This document shows, one piece after another, positions 24,365-32,906 of a stretch of DNA of 32,972 bases. The notes under the pieces are model-generated. The model was not told the DNA's origin. It made no database searches and saw only the letters and a list, made by a program, of their open reading frames with translations. Location of the stretch: assembly GCA_043736395.1 (NCBI GenBank), contig JAYTCQ010000278.1:1-32972 (forward strand). Direction: 5' to 3'. A program made the position numbers and the translations under genes. This stretch comes from JAFDVL01 sp043736395 (GTDB lineage Bacteria > Acidobacteriota > Blastocatellia > RBC074). Numbering within the stretch: the stretch's first letter is position 1; every line of letters begins with the position of its first letter.

Positions 24365-25516
24365 TTATAAAGCCGTCGCTCCGTCCGACGCCGAGGTGAC
24401 ATAAATTTCGCAATCAATACCTGTCCTGTTTTTGTATTCTTCAAGCAAGGTTCCGCTAAATTCCTCAACAAAATCAGCTTTTACTAAATTAATTGTGCAG
24501 CCGCCAAAGCCTCCACCCGTCATTCGCGCTCCATAAACTCCTTCAGTAGCTTGCGCGATTTCTACCAGCGTATCAATCTCGCGGCAACTGATTTCGTAAT
24601 CATCGCGCATGCTGACATGGGATTGATTCATGAGTTTTCCGAAAGCCGCGACATCATTTTCAGTCAATGCTGAAGTGGCTAAGCGGACGCGTTCATTTTC
24701 ACTGATGATGTGATGACAGCGGCGAGCGATGACATCAGGCAAGCCGTTTTTGTACTGCGAAAATTCTGCCAGCGACACATCACGCAGCGCGGAAATTCCC
24801 GATTTGAATTTCGCGAAATGTTTGACGCCAGCTTCGCACTCAATCCGGCGCTGGTTGTATTCTCCTCCCGCGTGTTGATGTTTGACCATCGAATTACAAA
24901 TCACCAAACGAACTTCGCCAGGCAAGGGAACAGCCGTAAAATCCAGCGAACGGCAATCAATCATCAGCGCGTGCGAAGCCTTGCCCAGCGTCGAAATAAA
25001 TTGATCCATAATGCCGCATCGCATCCCGACGAATTCGTTTTCGGCACGTTGGCAGATTTTTATTAACTCGATTTTGGAAGGGGAAAGATTTGAAAGCTCA
25101 GTCAATGCCAGCGCCGTTGCGACTTCCACTGCCGCTGAAGAACTGAGTCCGGCTCCACTCGGCACATCACTTTCGACCAATAAATTCGCACCTTTTAGGT
25201 GGTATCCGGCTTTTTCAAGCGTGACCGCAGTCCCGACAATGTAATCGCTCCAATGATGTTCGGCGATTCTGTTTTGTGGTTGAGATAAATCAAATTCAGC
25301 TTCTCCAAAACCTGAAGCAGAAATGACTAGACGCCGATCTTCACGCGGCGCGGCGGCAATGATCGTAGCGAACTCAATCGCCGCAGGCATGACAAATCCA
25401 TCATTGTAATCGGTATGTTCTCCGATCAGATTGACACGTCCTGGAGCGCGAAACAGCTTGGGCTGAGTTTTAAATTTTTTGATGAATTGCGCCGTGATGG
25501 TTGTGTGATCAAACAC
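24365..25516 (-). CDS. galK: Galactokinase
   Basis: The 383-residue GHMP kinase phosphorylates galactose at C1 in the Leloir pathway. It carries the galactokinase signature GRVNLIGEHTDYNDG at about 27-41, the ATP loop SDVPSGAGLSSSAAVE, and the C-terminal MTGGGFGGCTINL. The length is normal. The start is GTG at 25516 with GAGGAG upstream. No other gal genes (galT, galE) are in the window. The gene shares strand and direction with the asparagine-synthetase-like cluster downstream but is separated from it by the hairpin repeat, so a functional link is uncertain. Confidence 0.96.
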   Translation of the reverse strand: MFDHTTITAQFIKKFKTQPKLFRAPGRVNLIGEHTDYNDGFVMPAAIEFATIIAAAPREDRRLVISASGFGEAEFDLSQPQNRIAEHHWSDYIVGTAVTLEKAGYHLKGANLLVESDVPSGAGLSSSAAVEVATALALTELSNLSPSKIELIKICQRAENEFVGMRCGIMDQFISTLGKASHALMIDCRSLDFTAVPLPGEVRLVICNSMVKHQHAGGEYNQRRIECEAGVKHFAKFKSGISALRDVSLAEFSQYKNGLPDVIARRCHHIISENERVRLATSALTENDVAAFGKLMNQSHVSMRDDYEISCREIDTLVEIAQATEGVYGARMTGGGFGGCTINLVKADFVEEFSGTLLEEYKNRTGIDCEIYVTSASDGATAL

Positions 25517-25587
25517 GAATAATTTGACTCCTCGACGAATCTTTTTTTATTAACCCAACCGTAAATGGACTGGGATAGTAGAAAATA

Positions 25588-28260
25588 TTACCACCCAATC
25601 TGCAACCCAAATCGAAACGTCCGACCATCATTCAATGTATTCGTTATCTGCCCGAAATTCTGGTTTCCCAGCTCAAATCCCGGCTCTGCAAATTGTGGTG
25701 TATTAAATAAATTGATTGATTCGGCGCGGAAGGAAATCCTCATATCCTGATGGAAAGACCAGGTGTGCGATAACGAAGCGTTGACGTTGTGAATCGGGCC
25801 TTTGCGGAAGACGCCGCGGCCTAAGTTGCCGCGTGATTCGGTGGGCTTGATCGTCGCAAAAGCGGAGCGTGGCAACAGCTTCGTTGACGTATCAGGATTC
25901 GCAATCGTCCGTCCTAAAATTGAGGGATCGAGCAGGTTCGGGCGGTCATTGCCGCTGCCGTCTACGTTGCCGAATCCGGGGCCGTCAGAGCCGGTCACGA
26001 CATCAAAGGGAATCCCGGTTTTGACGAGTACGATCGTCGAAAAATTCCAACCTTTGAAGGCTCGATTAATCCATCGGAGTTCCTTAAAAGTGGGCGTCAG
26101 ATAATTCGCTCTCCATAAAAACGCGTGGGTTTGATCAAAGAGACTCAAGCCTTTCATATCTTTGTGGGTTTCAAATTCTGACTGGCTGCGAGACTTACGT
26201 GAATCGTCGTCGTAGGCGGTATTTAGATAATTTGCCCCTAAATCAATGGCTTTGCTGAACCAGTACGAAACGTCTATTGTGAAGCCTTTCCAGCCAGAAA
26301 AAATGACGGAAGCGCGACCCGCATCGAAGTATCCGCGCGACCCGTTCACAATCAGGCGAATGTCGGAATACGCAGGATTCGCACGGCGCAAATTTACGGT
26401 TTTCGTGATCTGATCTATGCCATCAACCGGGCGTCCACGATTGAGATACCACATCACCAACAGCTTGTGCGCACGGCTGCCAACATAGCCCAGCTGCACT
26501 TTGACGCGTTTGGAAAAAATCTTTTCTGTGTTCGGTTCCCAGCTTAGATTGTATTGATATGAATACGGCGTAGCGAGTTCGGGATCAAGCGAATAAAGGT
26601 TCGGCTGCGCGAGTGAAATTGGCCCGGTGCCGAGCGGATTAATCACGTTCGGAGAAGGAATCGTGACCTTGTTATTACCGGGAGGCGTGAAGCGAATTTG
26701 CTGAAAAGTTGGCGTGAAAATTTCTCCGAAATGAACGGCGGCGGCACTGCGCAGGACGCCGAATGATTTCGGCAAACGATACGCAAATCCAACACTCGGC
26801 GCGAGGTTATTCCAATCGCTGCCATACTCGACTTTATTCAGGTTGTTGACTTCAATCGGACGTGTGACGGGTTGGTAGCGCAGGCCATAATTCAGCGTTA
26901 GATTTTTATTCACCTGCCAGCTGTCACCCGCAAAAAATAACATGTCCCAGTAACGAAAACCGCGATTCAGATTCGGGGTGATTGACACCAGATATTGCGT
27001 CGCCGTACCCATCCGCAAATTCGTAATCGCATCGCGTCCGAAATCATTACTAAACGAAAAAACGCCGCGATGCGCATCAGATTCAATGCCATTAATTTGC
27101 TTGCGAATCACATTGAATCCAAACGAAGAAGTGTGATTCCCAACCAGTCTGCGCACCTGTCCACTGTATTTGATTTGGTTCTGCACACGATTGATCGGGA
27201 TGGTTCCGTTTGGCCCCAACACGGTCAGTCCCTGAATCAAAATAAACGGCCCGACGGCATTTTTGTCAGCTGAAAGCACCGATTTCAAACGGTCATAACT
27301 CATCGAAAAATTGCTGACCGTATTCGGATTCCATTGGCGCGTCCATCCGATTCGCGCGAGATGCGTTTTATTATCAGTGTTCGGATTTTGACCCGCGACG
27401 AATTGAAACGCGAGAATTTTTTGATTGGAAAATTGATACTGCCAAATTAAATTATCATTGCCATTCATTTTTTGATCCAGACGGATGTTCGCGTTTGTGT
27501 TGTCAATGGACTGCGGCGAATTCGTATTCAGGGCGCGCGCGTTAATCTCCGTGCGGTTAGGCAATTCTTTCGGATACGCTGCGAGCAGGCGAGCAATGAA
27601 CGCGTACGCCGCCGGATCAGTTGTTAATGGCGTTCGTTCGTCAGGTTTTGGAACCAACACATTGCCGTTGACGTTGCCACGAATTTTTGTTTGACCAGCG
27701 TCTACAAATAGTTTTGCATTGCGCCAGAGGTTGGAACCGAAATTAAATCCATACTCATTTTCGCGCGAAGGCTTGACCGACCCGACTTGAAAAAATGAAC
27801 GCGCTGTGAAAACGCTGTTGACGTGAGAGTATCGCAATTCGCCGTGTATTCCGGCTTTGATGTTGGCAGGGATCGTGACGGAAGCTTTCGGAGCAGTGCC
27901 AAATTCTGAACCGTAATAATTTTTATCTACCGCAAATTCACTGGTGATCGTCGCGGTAGTTCCCAACCGTAAATTCGATTCTTTCAGCGAATTGTTGTCA
28001 ATCAAATTGAACTGTACATTTTCATTGCGACGGCTCTCTCCGGAGGCAGAATCCGTTTTGCCGAGGACGTTGACATCGCTGCGTTTGGGGGCGTCTTTGT
28101 TTTCGGTATCGGCTGATTTTTCGGCTGGTTTAGGAGTTGGCGGATTCTGAGCCAGCCCGACAAAGGCACAGACCATCATGAGAATGACAACCCTGAAAAT
28201 CCTGAGTTGAAATAATTTCGCGAAGATGATGAATGATAAATCGAATGTATATTTCTGCAA
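25588..28260 (-). CDS. TonB-dependent receptor-like outer membrane beta-barrel (Oar-like)
   Basis: The 890-residue protein has an N-terminal signal (hydrophobic IFRVVILMMVCAFVGLAQ), a Pro/Lys/Glu-rich linker of about 35 residues, a short plug-like segment ending YGSEFGTAPKASVTIP, and a long barrel rich in alternating strands. Typical acidobacterial barrel phrases are LNYGLRYQPVTRP, LSLFDQTHAFLWRANY, LVKTGIPFDVVTGSDGPG and a terminal FRFGLQIGW ending in Trp. The usual N-terminal carboxypeptidase-regulatory-like domain is absent and the plug seems reduced. The start is TTG at 28260, without which the signal peptide would be too short. It probably imports or binds a carbohydrate or peptide at the outer membrane; the ligand is unknown. 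Confidence 0.85.
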   Translation of the reverse strand: MQKYTFDLSFIIFAKLFQLRIFRVVILMMVCAFVGLAQNPPTPKPAEKSADTENKDAPKRSDVNVLGKTDSASGESRRNENVQFNLIDNNSLKESNLRLGTTATITSEFAVDKNYYGSEFGTAPKASVTIPANIKAGIHGELRYSHVNSVFTARSFFQVGSVKPSRENEYGFNFGSNLWRNAKLFVDAGQTKIRGNVNGNVLVPKPDERTPLTTDPAAYAFIARLLAAYPKELPNRTEINARALNTNSPQSIDNTNANIRLDQKMNGNDNLIWQYQFSNQKILAFQFVAGQNPNTDNKTHLARIGWTRQWNPNTVSNFSMSYDRLKSVLSADKNAVGPFILIQGLTVLGPNGTIPINRVQNQIKYSGQVRRLVGNHTSSFGFNVIRKQINGIESDAHRGVFSFSNDFGRDAITNLRMGTATQYLVSITPNLNRGFRYWDMLFFAGDSWQVNKNLTLNYGLRYQPVTRPIEVNNLNKVEYGSDWNNLAPSVGFAYRLPKSFGVLRSAAAVHFGEIFTPTFQQIRFTPPGNNKVTIPSPNVINPLGTGPISLAQPNLYSLDPELATPYSYQYNLSWEPNTEKIFSKRVKVQLGYVGSRAHKLLVMWYLNRGRPVDGIDQITKTVNLRRANPAYSDIRLIVNGSRGYFDAGRASVIFSGWKGFTIDVSYWFSKAIDLGANYLNTAYDDDSRKSRSQSEFETHKDMKGLSLFDQTHAFLWRANYLTPTFKELRWINRAFKGWNFSTIVLVKTGIPFDVVTGSDGPGFGNVDGSGNDRPNLLDPSILGRTIANPDTSTKLLPRSAFATIKPTESRGNLGRGVFRKGPIHNVNASLSHTWSFHQDMRISFRAESINLFNTPQFAEPGFELGNQNFGQITNTLNDGRTFRFGLQIGW

Positions 28261-28380
28261 TTCTATTCCAGCCTTAATAATAATTTTGTCCAGTTGCTAT
28301 AACGTAACACAGCCTTTTTGGTTACGCCGCTGACACTAATTCCGAGTGAAAATGCTCGGCAATCGTGAATTCTCGAAAGT

Positions 28381-28506
28381 TTACAAGACCGCTGGGATGC
28401 TGGCAATGATTTCATACATGTTATCCACATCGTTAGAAATTCGATCATCCGTGAAGTCTTTGCCGTAATTGGCAAATGATTCTCCGAATTTCTTTGGATT
28501 TATCAT
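28381..28506 (-). CDS. Possible small protein, unknown
   Basis: A 41-codon minus-strand ORF (MINPKKFGESFANYGKDFTD... ending IIASIPAVL) has a protein-like composition with charged and hydrophobic residues well mixed. There is no clear ribosome binding site and no family that I recognise. It could be a remnant of a longer gene. It lies in the 270-bp gap between the TonB-type gene and the divergent DUF3592-like gene. Confidence 0.3.
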   Translation of the reverse strand: MINPKKFGESFANYGKDFTDDRISNDVDNMYEIIASIPAVL

Positions 28507-28512
28507 ACATTT

Positions 28513-28589
28513 TTAATTGGTGAAAATGCTATGTGTGCAGGTGCAAATTTAGTAGTATTTGGTCAGCCCGCCTGTGTTTCACCAATTAA
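28513..28589. repeat. Spaced 13-bp inverted repeat before the DUF3592-like gene
   Basis: TTAATTGGTGAAA (28513-28525) and TTTCACCAATTAA (28577-28589) are perfect reverse complements 51 bases apart, ending 19 bases before the chosen start of the membrane protein gene. It may be a pair of regulator half sites or a leader hairpin. Confidence 0.55.
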
Positions 28590-28608
28590 GACGACCCACC
28601 ACAAAACA

Positions 28609-29049
28609 ATGAATAATCAAATTTTCGGGTTTATCTCTATCGCAGTCGGTATTTGTGTCGGAGCCTATTTCGTGTGGGCAATGAAGCGTCAACTTGCCAC
28701 AGGAAAATGGATTATTGCGAATGGGCAGGTTTTAGAAAGCAGAATTCTAGACCACGGAAGTTCGCTTGAGCCTTATGTGAAATATAATTATGTCGTTCGA
28801 GGCGAGACGTATATTTCCGACAGAATTTCGCCAAACAAATACGTTTACGATCAACCTGCCAGCGAATCTTCTTTGAATCGCATGATTGCTCCGTATCAGG
28901 TCGGAAAAACAATCAGAGTTTATTTCGACCCAAACAATCCGCAAGAGGCAGTGCTAAAAAAGAGAGACTCAATTTTCGGGGACATCATCATCGTGACGGT
29001 TAGTCTGATTTTTATTGTGGTCGGTTTTGGATTGATGAGTCAAAAATAA
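28609..29049 (+). CDS. DUF3592-like membrane protein
   Basis: From the ATG at 28609 the protein is 146 residues. It has a membrane helix at about 5-23 (IFGFISIAVGICVGAYFVW), an extramembrane beta domain with VKYNYVVRGETYISDRI and VGKTIRVYFDPNNPQEAVL, and a second helix near the C-terminus (IIIVTVSLIFIVVGFGLM). This matches the DUF3592 layout; function unknown. An upstream ATG at 28531 would add 26 residues lying across the inverted repeat and looks less natural. It is transcribed alone, opposite to both neighbours. Confidence 0.8.
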   Translation: MNNQIFGFISIAVGICVGAYFVWAMKRQLATGKWIIANGQVLESRILDHGSSLEPYVKYNYVVRGETYISDRISPNKYVYDQPASESSLNRMIAPYQVGKTIRVYFDPNNPQEAVLKKRDSIFGDIIIVTVSLIFIVVGFGLMSQK

Positions 29050-29075
29050 TGCAGATAACTGGTAAAAAAATGTAG

Positions 29076-29498
29076 CTATTGACTGCGCGGATACCATTCG
29101 TTAACGATTTTCCCCTCACGAATTTCATACATCACCAGGCCGAATCGTTCTGATTTTTTGCCGTCGGTGACGGTGATAATTTTTTCTTTATCAATCACGA
29201 AAAAGCCATCGACAATGCGCTCTACGACTTCGACTTTGATGGAAGGGCTGCGTTGAAATGATGTCTCAAATTTTTTCCGTATCTCAGCGTGTCCGGTCAG
29301 AATAACTTCGCCACTCGGCAACCGGCGCGCGACAGAATTCGGATGATACGTTTTTAAAATACCTTCGACATCGTGCGCATTGAATGCATCCACTAACTCT
29401 TGGGCGACGCGTTCAGGAGCTTTTTTTTCAGTCTGAAAACCAAATGTGGTGATCGAAATTACGACGATCACCACAATCAATGAGATATATTTTTTCAT
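29076..29498 (-). CDS. Secreted NTF2-like (SnoaL/DUF4440-type) protein
   Basis: The 140-residue protein has an N-terminal signal (MKKYISLIVVIVVISITTFG) and a single NTF2-like cone domain: ELVDAFNAHDVEGILKTYHP, then GHAEIRKKFETSF, IVDGFFVIDKEKIITVTDGK, and a final REGKIVNEWYP. The family covers ketosteroid isomerase-like enzymes and ligand-binding proteins, so activity cannot be assigned. It starts 15 bases after the stop of the Gfo/Idh/MocA oxidoreductase gene and is probably in one operon with it. Confidence 0.85.
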   Translation of the reverse strand: MKKYISLIVVIVVISITTFGFQTEKKAPERVAQELVDAFNAHDVEGILKTYHPNSVARRLPSGEVILTGHAEIRKKFETSFQRSPSIKVEVVERIVDGFFVIDKEKIITVTDGKKSERFGLVMYEIREGKIVNEWYPRSQ

Positions 29499-29513
29499 AA
29501 GAAAATTTTTAAT

Positions 29514-30764
29514 CTAAGCTTTCGCTTCCACACCTTTTTCTTTTTGCGCATCCCACGCCATGTATTTGCGCTTGCGATAAGAATCAACTGCTAACCGCAC
29601 TGCCACGACAGCATATAATCCCGTCGTCGAATCGCATTTCAACGCTTCATTGCTGCGAATGGCATTCTGCAAATTCCGATGATGCAGGACGATGTCTTCG
29701 GCGCCAGTTTTCTTGTGGATGATGTCTGCTCGCGGCGCTTCATCGTTCACTTTGTATCGTTGTTCGCGAATAATAAAACCGTCGCGCGTGAATTCCAGCG
29801 TCCCTTCGTGACCGCGAATGACGTGCGGAATCGGCGTGTCATTCGCCATCGAAGACATCACCGTGAGGTTGATGCCTTCAGGGTAATCGCACATCATATT
29901 GAACGTGTCAGGAATCTCCGCTTTGCTCGTCGTGAAGAAATTTTTTCCGCCGGTTCCGACTACTTTATCGGGGAATTTTAAATCGAGAGCACGGATCAAA
30001 CGCGTGATGCGATGAACGAATAAATCAGTCGCGATGCCGCCGGAATAATCCCAGTACCTGCGCCAATAGAAAAACCTGTCCGGTTCAAACGGACGCTTCG
30101 GCGCAGGGCCTAAAAACGCTTCCCAGTCTAGATTCACTCCGGGCCTGCAATCAGGATCGTAATCGCCTGACCAGAAATCTTTTTTGTAATTCCTCGAATA
30201 ATCAATCTGCGCCGCTACGACTTTGCCGAGCGCGCCCTGCTTGATGTAACGCTGCGCCGTCTCATAAGAATCATCGGACATTCCCTGCACACCGACCTGC
30301 ATTTTCAAACCTGTGCTCTTAACTTTCGCGACAACTTTTTTGCCTTGTTCGATTGACCACGTCATCGGCTTTTCGCAGTAGACGTGCTTGCCCGCGTCCA
30401 GCGCATCGAGTGTCATCTGCGCGTGCCAATGTTCAGGCGTGACGATGGCAACATAATCAATATCTTTTTGCTCCAGCATCTTGCGATATTCTTTGAACGG
30501 TTTGCCGCCCGTTTCCTTGATCATATTGTCGAGGCGCGGTTGATAGACATCGGACGCGGCTACGATTTCGCAGTTGTCAGGTTCCATCATTTTTTTGATC
30601 GAAGGGAGATGCGAACCCGTCGCGAGTCCACCGCAGCCAATGATGCCAATCCGCAAACGATTATTTGCGCCGAGCACGCGGAATTTGCTGGTGGACATGG
30701 CAAAAGTAGTCGCGACAGCAGAAGAAAGAAATTTCCGACGAGAAGTCTTGAGTGATTGATTCAT
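29514..30764 (-). CDS. Tat-exported Gfo/Idh/MocA family oxidoreductase
   Basis: The 416-residue protein starts with a Tat signal (SRRKFLSSAVATTFAMS, twin Arg at 9-10). A Rossmann domain follows (RIGIIGCGGLATGSHLPSI), with VTPEHWHAQMTLDALDAGKH and the family motif CEKPMTWS (catalytic Lys in EKP). The C-terminal domain has the sugar-binding YWDYSGGIATDLFVHRITRL. Members oxidise or epimerise sugars and inositols with a tightly bound NAD(P). Exported members of this type are abundant in Acidobacteriota and Planctomycetes, where they are linked to glycan breakdown. The start has GGAAAAAC upstream. It is likely co-transcribed with the NTF2-like gene. Confidence 0.93.
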   Translation of the reverse strand: MNQSLKTSRRKFLSSAVATTFAMSTSKFRVLGANNRLRIGIIGCGGLATGSHLPSIKKMMEPDNCEIVAASDVYQPRLDNMIKETGGKPFKEYRKMLEQKDIDYVAIVTPEHWHAQMTLDALDAGKHVYCEKPMTWSIEQGKKVVAKVKSTGLKMQVGVQGMSDDSYETAQRYIKQGALGKVVAAQIDYSRNYKKDFWSGDYDPDCRPGVNLDWEAFLGPAPKRPFEPDRFFYWRRYWDYSGGIATDLFVHRITRLIRALDLKFPDKVVGTGGKNFFTTSKAEIPDTFNMMCDYPEGINLTVMSSMANDTPIPHVIRGHEGTLEFTRDGFIIREQRYKVNDEAPRADIIHKKTGAEDIVLHHRNLQNAIRSNEALKCDSTTGLYAVVAVRLAVDSYRKRKYMAWDAQKEKGVEAKA

Positions 30765-31012
30765 GCAGGGTTTTTCCTTTTGTGTATTTTGGGAATTACA
30801 ACGAGGTAATGATACACATTTTAGGATTGATGGACTAGAGCGAAGTTGTGTTTATGAATGCGAAGTAGCCGAAACGCGGCAGCGTCTGGAGTGCTGCGGC
30901 TGGGCGTAGCTTTGGTAGAGGCGTTCATTACAAATTTGCCGGATTTATTCTTGATTGCCATGCCATTCCTCAACTTAAAATAAATGTGGTTCGTGATTGT
31001 CGGCTAAGATTC

Positions 31013-31273
31013 TCAGGATTTTTGACGCTTGGACATCAAATATTTAAAAAAATCTATCAACCCCGCAAATCGAAATTCTTTATCCACGTAATGCTCAATC
31101 ACATAGAAGGCGAAATAATAAAAGCGGCAGAAGCTCCAAATGCTGATGATGAGCAGGAACGCGACGGTTTTTGATGGGGCTTCGAGTAAGAGTAATATGC
31201 AGGCGAAAATTCCTAAACACAAAAATAGAAGCCCCTTCATTTTAATCAAATTGGGATTTTGTAAGTTGCGCAT
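31013..31273 (-). CDS. Small membrane protein, unknown
   Basis: The 86-residue protein has two membrane helices (LLFLCLGIFACILLLLE at about 15-31 and VAFLLIISIWSFCRFYYFAF at about 38-57) and a short basic tail (KYLMSKRQKS). A strong AGGAG five bases before the ATG supports the start and that it is real. No family was recognised. It stands alone between the oxidoreductase and the divergent HEPN gene. The 248-bp gap on its other side holds only a short GC-rich palindromic piece near 30876-30915. Confidence 0.65.
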   Translation of the reverse strand: MRNLQNPNLIKMKGLLFLCLGIFACILLLLEAPSKTVAFLLIISIWSFCRFYYFAFYVIEHYVDKEFRFAGLIDFFKYLMSKRQKS

Positions 31274-31493
31274 GTTTCTCCTAAAAAATTGCTATCGCCC
31301 AACTGCTTTAGTATTTCTACGACGAAAAATTAATAAACTAAATTCAACCTTATCAGATAGTTGAAGCCATTACACACATCCGGCGGTAGGCAAAATACAT
31401 TGTTCTTAACAAAATGATTGGTAAAAAATGTAGTTGTGCTATCCTGCGGTTTTAATAACCAAATGTGCCACTAATACGAACAGTTTACTGATT

Positions 31494-32906
31494 ATGACAA
31501 TGGAAACTAATGCAGAGCTACGTCAACTATTCACCAATCTCAGTCAAGATATTGCTGATATTATTTTAAATGAAAGATTAAAGGGATCACTTATTCCAAC
31601 AAACGATACGTTCGTTCGTGATCGTATTTTGGCTACTACCGAATCAGCGTACGGAGTTCAACGCAAGCAATGGCAACAAGAGATAATCAATAAACCTTCC
31701 TGGCTTCAGGCGGTACAAATAGTCGTGTCGCAAGTAGAGAACAATGACCTATTTAAACCAGCCAGAGAATCGTTGCAATCAACACGATTATCAGAAGATC
31801 AGATAAATACACTTTTGGATCGTTTTACTTACAGTTTAACGAACCATTTTCTAGAGAACGACGATGAAGTAACTAGGCAGGAATATTTTAAGGATTTAAT
31901 TTCCAAGGTAATTGAACAAATCAATTCTGAAAATTTTAGAATTTTTAGTACTGTCAAGTTACGAGGTGTTGCATTTCCAGCGAGGGAAATATTAATCAAT
32001 TTATCAGGAACTGAATTTCAATTACGTCAAGTTTCTGTTGCCGATCTCTCACAAGAACAACGTTACCCTGGATACAGAGAAAAATTATCAATAGATCCCA
32101 CTGCGATTCTGTCCATTCATTTTCTAGGCATATACCCTCATGAAATTCAAGACAAAGTTGAGCAAGCAATTTGTATACTTCGATTGTTTAAAACAGGAAG
32201 CGTTGGTTATTCATCTTACACTATAGAAAATGACTCGTTGCTAGATCCTGCGCCAGGCATAGGTACTATATTTAACGGGAATAGTTCAGTCGGCTTAGAA
32301 ACCTATATTGTAGAAGAAACCGATAAGCTGATTCTTGAAAAGTTTTGGAAAGCAATAAGCGCTGTATTACCTTCCAAAGGGCTTGGTCGCAATATCGAAT
32401 CTGTTGATGCCGTAGAAATTGCTTACCAGCATTATTCAGATGCGCTTTTTACTATTGGTACCACCGAGAGAAAAATCGCTGAAGCGGTCATGGGTTTAGA
32501 AGCACTCTTCCTCAAAGGTTCCGAAAACCAAGAATTGGCTTATCGTCTTCGTATGCGAGTTGCTAAGGTTTTTGGATTAATGGGGGCAGACGCGTATGAA
32601 GCAAAGAAAGTTGCTAATGATGCTTATTCAATTAGGAGTGCTTTTGTTCATGGAGATGTTGTAAGCTCAAAAGATAAAAGAGCTATTGAAAATAGACATA
32701 CTAGCCTGCCTATTCTTTTGAAATCAGTTCTAGATCACTTGCGAATCAGTATCGTTATGTTTTTGCTTTCAAAGGTTGAGAAAGATACGCTACTTAATTT
32801 ACTTGACGACTCATACATTGACCAAACTAAATTACCAGAGCTGGAAGAATTGCTTAATCCAGTGATCTCACATATCAATACTGTGGACATTTTTTTAGGT
32901 CGGTAG
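31494..32906 (+). CDS. Apea-like HEPN domain protein
   Basis: From the ATG at 31494 the protein is 470 residues. The N-terminal 300 residues are helical and mixed, without a recognised domain. The C-terminal part matches the Apea-like HEPN fold: YQHYSDALFTIGTTERKIAE, VMGLEALFLKGSENQELAYR, RMRVAKVFGL and SIRSAFVHGDVV, which contains the RX4H motif (Arg381, His386) of HEPN RNases. HEPN proteins are frequent in antiviral and toxin-type systems, so an RNA-cleaving role is plausible but not shown. The gene is richer in A+T than its neighbours, a sign of possible transfer. No partner antitoxin or nucleotidyltransferase is adjacent within the window. The start could also be the ATG at 31500. Confidence 0.8.
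   Translation: MTMETNAELRQLFTNLSQDIADIILNERLKGSLIPTNDTFVRDRILATTESAYGVQRKQWQQEIINKPSWLQAVQIVVSQVENNDLFKPARESLQSTRLSEDQINTLLDRFTYSLTNHFLENDDEVTRQEYFKDLISKVIEQINSENFRIFSTVKLRGVAFPAREILINLSGTEFQLRQVSVADLSQEQRYPGYREKLSIDPTAILSIHFLGIYPHEIQDKVEQAICILRLFKTGSVGYSSYTIENDSLLDPAPGIGTIFNGNSSVGLETYIVEETDKLILEKFWKAISAVLPSKGLGRNIESVDAVEIAYQHYSDALFTIGTTERKIAEAVMGLEALFLKGSENQELAYRLRMRVAKVFGLMGADAYEAKKVANDAYSIRSAFVHGDVVSSKDKRAIENRHTSLPILLKSVLDHLRISIVMFLLSKVEKDTLLNLLDDSYIDQTKLPELEELLNPVISHINTVDIFLGR

Noticed and set aside
22562..25587. Search for a lasso precursor peptide near the synthetase
   Set aside because: The spacers are only the hairpin repeat and about 70 bases upstream of galK; no small ORF with a leader-core pattern was found.
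29061..31434. Similar GGTAAAAAATGTAG strings near 29064 and 31421
   Set aside because: Short, A-rich and without shared flanks; chance or a weak relic cannot be told apart.
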